NCBI RefSeq assembly: GCF_037975245.1
Contig: NC_092576.1
Location: 29,007,111 to 29,071,110 of the forward strand
Length of the DNA stretch: 64,000 nucleotides
Source: Apostichopus japonicus
Taxonomy: Eukaryota; Echinodermata; Holothuroidea; Aspidochirotida; Stichopodidae
Reading direction: 5' to 3'
The notes under the pieces were generated by a model, which had not been told where the DNA came from, did no database searches, and was given only the letters and a program-made list of their open reading frames with translations. Shown one piece after another: positions 55,201 to 64,000 of the stretch. The translations under genes and the position numbers were made by a program. The first letter of the stretch is position 1. Each line of letters begins with the position of its first letter.

Positions 55201-58200
55201 GGAAGAGGATGAAAATACAAACAGTCATACTGATTTCAAAACAGACCCACACAATATGTGGACACGGAAGGCAAAATCCTAAGACAGAATAATATCCCCT
55301 CACACACTTACTACAGAGCCATCCTCTGTAACCCACCGCACATGAACCAGCTATTCCATCAACTTCATAACTGTTATTATTCATACAATTTTCAGGTCTT
55401 GAACAAGCAAATACTCTGGGAATCAATTGCTTATATTCAACGGTGGATTGTTCATAATTCACATTTTCAGTTTGTAGATTCAGTACATAATTAGAATATT
55501 CCATTAAACTTGCATTGGGAAAAGTCCAATTCCAGTAATAGCCAGGTAAAAGAGCCTTGTAATCTTGAGAACAATCCAATCCTTCTTCTAGACATACTGA
55601 GCATCTCTTGAATCGATGTAAGCGAGTGAAGTTCTCTTTACAGGGACAGGCTCGGTATCCAGCGAAAGTACTTTGTTTAGTTCCTTCGGGACACAATATG
55701 CACTGCGTTGCTGACGAGCCATTTCCATTTTTAACGAAGCTACCGATATGACAGTGAAGACACGAATTGGTTCCGATATCATCTTGATAAAAACCACCTA
55801 CATGAGCAGAAGGAAGCCACCGATAAATATAACTGATCTACTTAATTCCAATGGATGTTTAAGCTATAACATAATATAGTGCAATATTTTCATATGCTCA
55901 GAAACTCGTCACCATTTAGGTTTCTTTACGTGGAAGTTGTTGACCTAAATAGTTCTAGACCTCATTTGAAGATTAAATAAGACTTAGTTTGACCTTTAAA
56001 CTTCGATTTTGGTCTGGCGGAGGATCAAAATAACACCCACTTGCGAATTTGTTTCAGCTGCCCCAGGTTACACCTCTCCTTTATTAAATCCGTAATTTGC
56101 CTGTGCTGATTCCCATAGGTCCATGGCCCATTGCTTAATCAGTCGGAGAGTTTACCCCCCCCCCCCCTCCCTTCCACCAATCCCATATTTGAAAGCCTGT
56201 ATACGCTACTGCTATACGTTAACAGTTCTTTCAGATTTCATTTACCTGCAGGGCAAGGAGTACATTGACCACTTTCGTTGCCATAGCTACCAGGGGGACA
56301 TGGTTTACATATAAGTGTCCGAGATTTCCATGTACAGTTAAAGCCTTGGTGCCGTAGGACCTCATAGAAGACAAACTTAAGTCTATATGTCTTATACATG
56401 AGTGTTGGAACAAATCTGCTGGTAACGCATTCACTTTGAAAAGAAAAAAAACAATTTCAAATTATGATGTGAACGCGTTAACAGGACGGTTGTTTCTTGG
56501 CTCTTTTTAGGAGGTTGGATGTATGAATAGTTGATAAAATTTCTGCTTAAATGTAAGTAAAACCTTTCTTAACTGCTTTGTTTATTTTAGCTGATATCTT
56601 TGGTCTGATATACACGAACAAACACATTAAGCATTCACAAAGATATAGCATTTTCAGATATATCTTGCTCTCGCGCAGCGACTTTCATGAAACAAATATA
56701 TACGGAAAGAGGAGTTGCAGTTAATGCATCTCAGATTCTTGATTTCACGTTTGTCTCACTCCCCTTATCATGTGGTGATGAGCAGAAAACACAATTTATA
56801 GTTTAAACGTCATGAAGAATTTACTTGTTTTTATGTGTTTTTGTTTTACAATACCTGGTGATATTTCTGTTTGACATCGGCAGAGATGTTAGGTAGCCAC
56901 AGTTAAGCAGTCTGTTAGGAATCATAATGATGCAAAGATATTTTCTGTAAGTTATTAACTGTTCGTGTTGAATCTTGAAGTGACCAATTGATGTATGGAC
57001 AATGTTGATGTCATATATTGTCATAGGTATTTCCGTGAGATTCTATTCTGTTGCAGTAAGAAACACTATATTTTTATGTTTTATTGATTTATGTTTGATC
57101 GGTACTAGAAAATGCAGCCATCCTTTAAATAAACGACGACATTAGACATACAAAAGAGTAAGAAAGCAACATTGGATCTACCAAACATACATTCCTATTT
57201 ACATGCAAAGGTACAAGGGAGGTCAAATATTTAAATACATGACATGTTTTGGACAATATGAAGTGTCTTGTGTAAATAAACCATGACTTTGACAAGAGAA
57301 ATTCAAGTTGAAATGTTTTAATGGATGCCAAAAAAAGTTCTTAACTTACAGTTTCATGTGACCGGGCATATCTTCGAGAGCATTCTCTGAGATGTATTCT
57401 AGACGGTTTTTGTAAAGATGTCTTTTGATGGTCAAACACAGAAATAGAAAGGACGGAGATTTTAACAAAATTAAACACCGAAATAGAAAGGACGGAGATT
57501 TTAACAAAATTTAACAAATTTTCATAGTTAATGACTATTCGGATGAAAAAGAGAAAAAACAATGAAACATCAATCTACAAAATGTCCATTCTATTCATTT
57601 GCAAAATTTACTGTTGTAATCATTATCAGCAGAAGGGTAGACAGATGAGTGGATGTTACCATGGTAAATGCCTCAATTGGCGTTTTATGTTTTCAGAATA
57701 AAACAGTTGATATGGCTGTACGCTCCCCTCCTTTTTCAGCCTTACACAAAATACGGTACTTATTTAACACAGCCTGGCATTCAGAGATAATCATATATGC
57801 TTATTTCTAACCCTTACATGAAAGTCGGTTACAACCGGTGCCGTTCCATGTCTTCCTATAAAGGCACTTTCCCTCCTTAACTATGTCGCGGAATGTTTAA
57901 TTTCCTTCCCTCCCCCCCCCCCACCACCACCACCCTTCCCACTCCTTTACCACCGTATTTGAATTTCTCCGCACGTCAATGATGCAATCGACGACAATGA
58001 TAACTAGATAAACAACGATTAACATTCTGCTGGTACTCACAGAGCTGTTTTAACTATTTTTCTCTTCGATCTTCTCGTGAATAAACTGTTGTTGAGTATA
58101 GTGATTTTGTTGTTAAAGAGGTAGCTTTGAAATAGAATGAAAGTTTGTTTTAATGTCGTTCATCCATGTTCTCGGGAAGGGAAAAAAGGAACTAAAAATA

Positions 58201-61200
58201 TATTTTTCTATTATATTTATTTATTAAAACGACCAAGTTTGACTTACATGTTTTTAATGGGCATGTCTGCAAAAGCATTTTTCTCCACTTCACTGATTTC
58301 GTTGTTATTGAGAAATCTTAAACCGAAAATAGGATACAAGTGTTCAACGGATTGATAGGAGACAACATGTGATGTCGTTATGGTTAATATAAGGCTAAAG
58401 GGCCAAACATATACCTGGTCAGTCTATAAATAAGAAGGTATGTTACTCACATATGTCGTAGTCGACTAAATCCATCGAATAATCCATTTCGTACGCGAGT
58501 GAGGTTGTTTCTTTGCAATAGCAGGATCAGTGCGCCGTGCTTCGTATGGCTAGAATTAAACAGCCCGAACGGTATTTCCGTTAAACTGTTGTTTGAAAGG
58601 TCTCTGCAGCGCATGTTAAATAACAAGTAAAGAGGCCAATAACTTTAACGTGTGTAGCAGGAAAATAACGACTGATAAATTCATGAGAATATGATTTGAC
58701 TTGTATGATCTCATTTGGCTTTAATTGAAAACTATCATTCGACTATGAGAATCTTTGACAATCACGATAAATGTGTATAAAAGTACTTCAATTCATTTTA
58801 TTTGCATTTATATGTCTTGATATTCATTATTTAAATTGGCACACCAATATCGGTGGTAAAACATTGCACTACATAAAAGGTGGGTAGGATGTTCGTTGGT
58901 TAAGAGGAAAGGTAATACATGTTAATTCTACTATACAGCTGATAAGCAGGACTTTGTCATTTTAAACTCTCTGAAAGTAGAACATATATCTGCATGGGTT
59001 GTTCATGATTTGACTACTTGGTGCTTTTCGTCATAAAAATAAGTTGAAATAGTACTTTATAGAATTTTTGAAATTATTTACATGCCAAAATTGATTGTGA
59101 TTTTACTAAAGAGATTCGCCGGTAGTTGTCCAATGTTGTTTCCTGAAAGTGACCTGCAAGAAATGTTTTGGACACAGTTTCTTATTCTTTGCTTTTAGAA
59201 AAACATTCTCTACGATTACTATTAATTGTTGACAATATTTTTTGTGACCGGCTTACCAGGATATGACCCGGATTTCAATACCATACGTTACATGGCAGTT
59301 GACAATCTTCGTATAAAAGTTCATTGAAATGACAATACTTTAAAAATTATATCAATGATTTGACAGAAATAAAGCCCTTTCTGATTGAATATCACCACAC
59401 TTAGCGGGTAGTACAACATTGTATTTGTCACTAAGAAACCAAATGTCATATAAATGATAAGATGTATATATGTATACCACGTCAAAACAACGTACTCATA
59501 TTAAATCACTTCTGTTAAATACAATATAAGCTAGCTAGTCCAGCTACACTTCACGTGGACAAGATTAATAGAGCTATAGCTAAAAATACTTATACTCACA
59601 AGTAAGAAAGGTTTCCTAGTCCGTTAAAGAAGCGTTGATGAACGTGATGTAATTTATTGTTTGCAAGATAGCTATAGAGAACGAAATTTCTGTTATTGTT
59701 ATTGTTATGTAAAACAGATATTAAAAGAGAGAGTTGCTACTCTTAAACCTGAGGATGGTTCTTCAAAGTGTCACATATCACTGTATCAATGTACATTCAT
59801 ATCCCAACTCATTGGTCAGTCTTCAACTGGGAACATTGTTACATAGCTAGATAGTAGTAAACTCTACCGAAACATTTGGAAATCGGCTTACATTTCCAAT
59901 CAACATGGCTTGGAATAGTCATTTACGTATCTTTACGTCACCAAACATTATCACTTCAATTCATCGGATAATTAATTTCGATTGATGACTAAGCGGAATC
60001 TCTCGGCAGTAACAATGTGTGATTCTTTTTAAACAGAAGTAAAAAATTCAGTTACGTTATGATAGTATATTGCCCTTGAAATATTTCACTACAAAGGGAA
60101 ACGTCTACGATGGTTCTTCTAGGCCAGGAGCATCATTGTATTCTGTCGCATTTCTAAGTTTGATGCTTTGCTTCAAAAGATCGTATGGCTCGACAAATGA
60201 AAAGATCTCGCTCAGCTTAACAAGTGTACGTTATCGCGTAGGATGGGTGTTATTCCATTCGTTTTGTTTTACCTATTGTTAAAATATTAAAGTCGTCCAA
60301 TTTTGTCGGTTTAGTTATGCTTTAGTGGTATTTTTGTTAAGTATGTTAGCCCTCAATAACTCTTGATATGCATATACTCTGTTCATGAGAACAAAGTTCT
60401 GGAAATTTGAAAGAGAAACTCAGTTGACAGAGTCGTCTCTAGCCAGTTAACCGCAAATATCCAACGCCTCGCCAACACGAATCTGTTCAGTCTAACTGAA
60501 GTGAATAACTACATCACAACACTTACAGGTGGATCAGGTTCGGCGTCGACTTGAAAAATCCAGGGGGTATGTCAGTTAGTAGGTTATCTGATAAATATCT
60601 GTGTTGGAATAGAGAAAAGCAATTTAATGTGATAGCATTGAAAGGGTTTAACACGTACTGATAAATGGAATAGCTCATGTGTCAGTATAGCAAAGGTGAG
60701 ATGAACGTTTTATGACAGCACATACTATTACCAAGGCCTGACAGGTAAAAATAAAAAGAACAAATACGTTAATACAATATCATATCACAAAAGAAGGTAG
60801 TTATACAATCAATCAATCAAAATTGCTAATGCCAGAGATAGTTTATTGTTAAGTAAAACATTGCTTTAACATTATTATATCTGTGTGTTGGCAGATCGAA
60901 TAAATTTTTGCACGTTTACGAGCATGACCTTTACATTATATATTTATAAGTTGAAAGCATTTTTTTGTACAAAATATCAAACACTAACTTCTATGTGATT
61001 ATTTACCTAACGATTTCTTACAGTGGCTATATAGTCTAAGTAAAAGAAGAAAACTCTTTTTCAACTTACAGTCGTTTCATTTTGGTCTTATTTGAAAACA
61101 AGGCCTTTGGTAAAGCTTCCAGTCGGTTTCCTGACAAGTCTCTGAATGAAACAAAGCAGACTGGTGTGTATAAGCCTTAATAAAGTCCCGATGATCCAGA

Positions 61201-63347
61201 TTTTTAATGTCATTATTATTGATAGATGAACAACAGTTTGTCAAACATACGTCATTAAAGGCAAAGTTTTCTTTCAAAGCTCCTCTTGCTCAATCGAAGT
61301 GTTTACCAAGAAAGCTGCATTCCATATACGTAGGTTTCTTTATTTCTCATTACACTATATTTTTCACATTCATGTCTTAATAAACTGGAATAACAGCATT
61401 AAATACGAATCTTGTCATCATTTCTGCGTCCATTATTGCTACATTATTCACTCGAGACAACGCACTCGGTTGAATCCTCGCACGTAGACCCGTCTGATGG
61501 ACTTGTGATTTCGACCGCGCACCGAGGCCAAAGCTATGCACTCGCTATGTATGCTTAATAAACATATATAGATAGAGAGATAAACATACAGATAGATAGA
61601 CAGCGATATAGATAGATATTAACGAGAAATAGATAGACAGACAAACACATAGATATTAACGAGAAATAGACAGACGTATAGACCGACATATCGATAGACA
61701 GACAGGCAGACATATAGACAGACGTATACACAGACAGATTGGTTGATAGAAAGATAGATACATATACAGACAGATAGAAAGGTATACAAATTGATAGACA
61801 GATAGATAGACATATAGATAAATAGAGAGAGAGAGATAGACAGACAGATATACAGATGGATAGATACACAGACAGATGGACATATAGACAGACAGATTGA
61901 CAAACAAACATACAGATAGACAGACAGACATAACTATTTTAACCTAAAGAGTTTTGTAAGAGTAAACTTAACACTTACACATAATGAAGAATTGGGTTAT
62001 TCGCAAACAAATCCTTTGGTATTTTCTGGATAAAATTTTGGGATAGAATTCTTTCAAAAGAACAGACAGAAGTAAGAGATTTAAGTTTCAGCATTACAAT
62101 GATTTTAAACATGTTTTAAAGTAAATATCTAGTAGATAAAATCGTTTATTTACCGATGTTCAATGTGTTGAACTTAAAATAACCCTTATGGTATTTCTTT
62201 CACAATAAGGGATAATTAAATCAATTGAGTGATTATAAGATACAATGATATAGTATCGCGGCTTGTGATATTGTATTTGATGAAGGTGGGGCAGAGGCAG
62301 GGTCGCAATGTTTGTTCTTGTTTTTCGCTTTTTCAAGGCGGTAATAGTTCTGTAGAGTGGCCTTTTTGGTTTTAACTCTTGCAGTGTTGTTTTGCTAAGA
62401 GTAAAGATTTCTGAGTATGTTACTTTGTTCTTTTTGACCAAACGATTTAGCTTTTGCTGTAGTGTACAAACAAGAACAAAGAAGACAGTTAAAATCATAT
62501 AATATCATATTGTTACGTAAAACACTGCCTGGAAAATTATTATATATGTGTATGTTGCGCAGATGGAATCCAGATTTCACGTTTAAGAGCACAAAATTTA
62601 TATAACATATTACTAACTTGAAAAGTATGTCATTTTTATAAAATATCAAATACTATCTTCTATGTGAGTGTTAATGTGTCCGCTACATCATTTATTGTAT
62701 GCAATGTGTTTGTATAACTATTGCAATGTAATCTGCATGTGGTGTTTTCGAATAGGATCTAGTAAATGATTTACTTAACGATGTCTTATAATGGCTATAT
62801 AGTCTAAGTAATATAAAAATATTCTTTTTCAACTTACAATCGTTGCATTTTGGTCTTATTTGACAACAAGGCCTCTGGTAAAGCTTCGAGTCGGTTTCCT
62901 GACAAGATTCTGTAATGAAAATCAAATAGGAATATGAATGTTCTACAATTATACATTGTAAAGCAGATTGGTGTATGTAAACCTGAATAAGGTACCAAGT
63001 ATCCATGTCTTTAATATATTTGTTATATATTTGTTATATAATATATTTAATATATTAATCAAAGATGAATAAAACAATCCGTCGTTTAAGGAAACGAATT
63101 AATTAAGATTTTTTTCTCAATCAAAAGGTATATCAGGAAAGTGGTGTTTCCCTCGGTATGTTCATTCTTCAGATCCTTTCTGTGGGGAAGACTGCTTGCT
63201 CCTTACAATTTAATTTCCGGAATTTCATAGGAAACTGAACAAACGACTATTTATATAGGAAATACATATACTCACATATTTGAAATAATCCAATTCTTGG
63301 TAAATAATCCAGCAGGGATTTCTCTGATCAAGTTGTATGACATATCT
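52132..63347 (-). CDS. Gene C: LRR / GCC2-GCC3 / multi-pass membrane receptor-like protein (5' end outside window)
   Basis: Minus-strand exons visible, 5' to 3': 63347-63276, 62909-62838, 62050-61979, 61141-61070, 60598-60527, 59671-59600, 59153-59082, 58603-58451, 58316-58248, 58124-58041, 57421-57350, 56911-56855, 56433-56246, 55797-54194, 53585-53459 and 52208-52132. These give 977 residues with no internal stop. It has 12 visible LRRs, then the GCC2/GCC3 stalk and the membrane module. Signal peptide, N-cap and at least one IPPGTF-type LRR exon should lie beyond position 64000. The LRR exon set matches gene A, while the membrane module is closer to gene B. Tandem to gene B. Confidence 0.86.
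53069..53145 (-). pseudogene. Decayed copy of the last-membrane-segment exon
   Basis: It matches the second half of the 127-bp exon and keeps a GTAAGG donor, but the first half is missing and one extra base (in ATTTCAAACGTTAG) breaks the frame. It cannot replace the functional exon at 53459-53585. Confidence 0.8.
53459..53585 (-). CDS. Gene C exon 15: last two membrane segments
   Basis: A 127-bp exon encoding LISLALIFVNALFAAV and ISIGIITLDAAIIVIVS. A decayed copy lies about 0.4 kb downstream. Confidence 0.89.
54194..55797 (-). CDS. Gene C exon 14: cysteine-rich stalk and membrane segments
   Basis: A 1604-bp exon, one codon shorter than in A and B, within the charged loop. Stalk motifs CILCPEGTKQ and GYRGWLCSKC and the hydrophobic segments are intact; donor GTGAGT. 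Confidence 0.92.
56246..56433 (-). CDS. Gene C exon 13: linker and first GCC2/GCC3 motif
   Basis: A 188-bp exon, two codons longer than in A and B in the linker, then CKPCPPGSYGNESGQC and CTPCPAG. The donor is GTAAAT. Confidence 0.87.
56855..56911 (-). CDS. Gene C exon 12: LRR C-terminal edge
   Basis: A 57-bp exon (LLNCGYLTSLPMSNR); donor GTATTG. Confidence 0.83.
57350..57421 (-). CDS. Gene C LRR exon 11
   Basis: A 72-bp exon (HLYKNRLEYISENAL); donor GTAAGT. Confidence 0.85.
58041..58124 (-). CDS. Gene C LRR exon 10 with basic extension
   Basis: An 84-bp exon (YLFNNKITILNNSLF) ending in a basic run (RRSKRKIVK), as in gene A and unlike gene B. Confidence 0.85.
58248..58316 (-). CDS. Gene C LRR exon 9
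   Basis: A 69-bp exon (FLNNNEISEVEKNAF); donor GTAAGT. Confidence 0.86.
58451..58603 (-). CDS. Gene C LRR exon 8: two LRRs
   Basis: A 153-bp exon (DLSNNSLTEIPFGLF, then LLQRNNLTRVRNGLF), equal in length to gene A. Confidence 0.87.
59082..59153 (-). CDS. Gene C LRR exon 7
   Basis: A 72-bp exon (SLSGNNIGQLPANLF); acceptor TTTCTTGCAG, donor GTAAAT. Confidence 0.85.
59600..59671 (-). CDS. Gene C LRR exon 6
   Basis: A 72-bp exon (YLANNKLHHVHQRFF); donor GTGAGT. Confidence 0.86.
60277..60477 (-). mobile_element. Solo LTR of the copia-type family in gene C
   Basis: On the minus strand it starts TGTTGGCGAGGCG and ends TTTTAACA. It matches the left LTR of the gene A element and sits at the same intron position. 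It is shorter than the 293-bp LTR because of an internal deletion. Confidence 0.75.
60527..60598 (-). CDS. Gene C LRR exon 5
   Basis: A 72-bp exon (YLSDNLLTDIPPGFF) followed at about 50 bp by a solo LTR. Confidence 0.87.
61070..61141 (-). CDS. Gene C LRR exon 4
   Basis: A 72-bp exon (DLSGNRLEALPKALF), counterpart of gene A exon 8; acceptor TTTCATTCAG. Confidence 0.86.
61565..61935. repeat. GATA/GACA microsatellite
   Basis: A tract of GATA, GACA and CATA-type tetranucleotides in a gene C intron. Long open frames across it are artefacts. Confidence 0.93.
61979..62050 (-). CDS. Gene C LRR exon 3
   Basis: A 72-bp exon (ILSQNFIQKIPKDLF), counterpart of gene A exon 7. It borders the GATA/GACA microsatellite. 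Confidence 0.83.
62838..62909 (-). CDS. Gene C LRR exon 2
   Basis: A 72-bp exon (ILSGNRLEALPEALL), counterpart of gene A exon 6; donor GTAAGT. Confidence 0.84.
63276..63347 (-). CDS. Gene C LRR exon (first visible)
   Basis: A 72-bp exon (DMSYNLIREIPAGLF) with acceptor ATCGTAG and donor GTGAGT, matching gene A exon 5. Confidence 0.85.
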
Positions 63348-64000
63348 CTACGATAATTAATAACAAAACGTAAACATGAATGTTACCACTACTATTAAGC
63401 ATTAGTATATGAACAGGCACTTTCCATCCACGACAGTGTTTACCATTAAGCTGAAATATTTTCTATTAGCAAACAGATAGCTAGGCAATTTAATGAAACA
63501 TGTTTTCTTTGATATACCTCGTTAATAGTCTACTCGGTAAAAAGGGAAAGAGTAAAACACATTGAGTATGGAAACGTATCAGTTTGGACATGCACGCCTC
63601 GAAACTTTTCAATGTTCCTTTTGGCCATCGCATAATCTACAAATCATTCGTCTGTACAAATCACATATCCCAGCGTTCAATTATTATATTTGAAGGAGGA
63701 AATAGACTAGCACATAAATAGCCATTTTGTACATGACGTTTGTCAATATATGCATAAACATTGGGAGGGAAATCGGTGTATAGATATTAGAACATTTCAT
63801 CAAAAACTTATGTTGGAAATGAACATACACATGCATTTTGGGTTATATTTAGTAGCCAGTGTTTCATTATACTTACATGCTTCTAACTTCATGATTCATG
63901 GAAAAAGTGTCTTCGTGCAAGCTCCTCAACTGGTTATGCGATAACTTCCTGGACACAAAATAGTCAACATGACATTTCAAGACTGACACTACAATTTGTT

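Noticed and set aside
54147-55494. Plus-strand frames opposite the large exon of gene C, and similar ones opposite A and B
   Set aside because: They are antisense shadows of the conserved membrane exon.
61555-61931. Three overlapping minus-strand frames rich in Ser, Leu, Tyr and Cys
   Set aside because: Translation of the GATA/GACA microsatellite, with no family match.

Overview
The window is AT-rich, intron-rich metazoan nuclear DNA. It holds three paralogous multi-exon genes with canonical GT-AG introns, many microsatellites and minisatellites, and decayed transposons of several classes (copia-type LTR element, LINE fragments, a THAP-coding element with TTAA duplications, a tRNA-derived SINE fragment). 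No bacterial or organellar features were seen. A marine invertebrate deuterostome (for example an echinoderm) is a reasonable guess, but the sequence does not fix the species.

The three genes encode one receptor type: signal peptide, cysteine-containing LRR N-cap, 11 to 14 leucine-rich repeats mostly on single 72-bp exons of identical phase, a cysteine-rich GCC2/GCC3 (ephrin-receptor-like) stalk, a second cysteine-rich extracellular segment, and about eight or nine membrane segments ending in a short basic tail. Gene A is on the + strand (coding 2771-23800, 20 exons, 3309 bp, 1102 residues). Gene B is on the - strand (46107-32837, 17 exons, 3075 bp, 1024 residues). Gene C is on the - strand (63347-52132, 16 exons visible, 5' end outside the window). 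I joined exons by splice sites and paralogue comparison; the frames close exactly in all three.

Layout: 1-2.7 kb, 5' flank of A; 2.8-23.8 kb, gene A, whose intron 7 is swollen by simple repeats and satellites (7.6-11.7 kb) and whose intron 9 carries a copia-type element (12.7-15.8 kb); 23.8-32.8 kb, intergenic DNA where the A and B flanks meet tail to tail as an imperfect inverted duplication, with LINE fragments and a 1.27-kb terminal-inverted-repeat element; 32.8-46.1 kb, gene B, with a 1.8-kb THAP/TTAA element in one intron; 46.1-52.1 kb, spacer with two families of tandem repeats; 52.1-64 kb, gene C, including a decayed duplicate of its penultimate exon and a solo LTR.

The three genes look like a young receptor family made by segmental inverted and tandem duplication and diversified by gain and loss of LRR exons, while the membrane module stays nearly constant in length. 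Ligand and signalling are unknown. A role in recognition, for instance innate immunity, is inference from architecture only.
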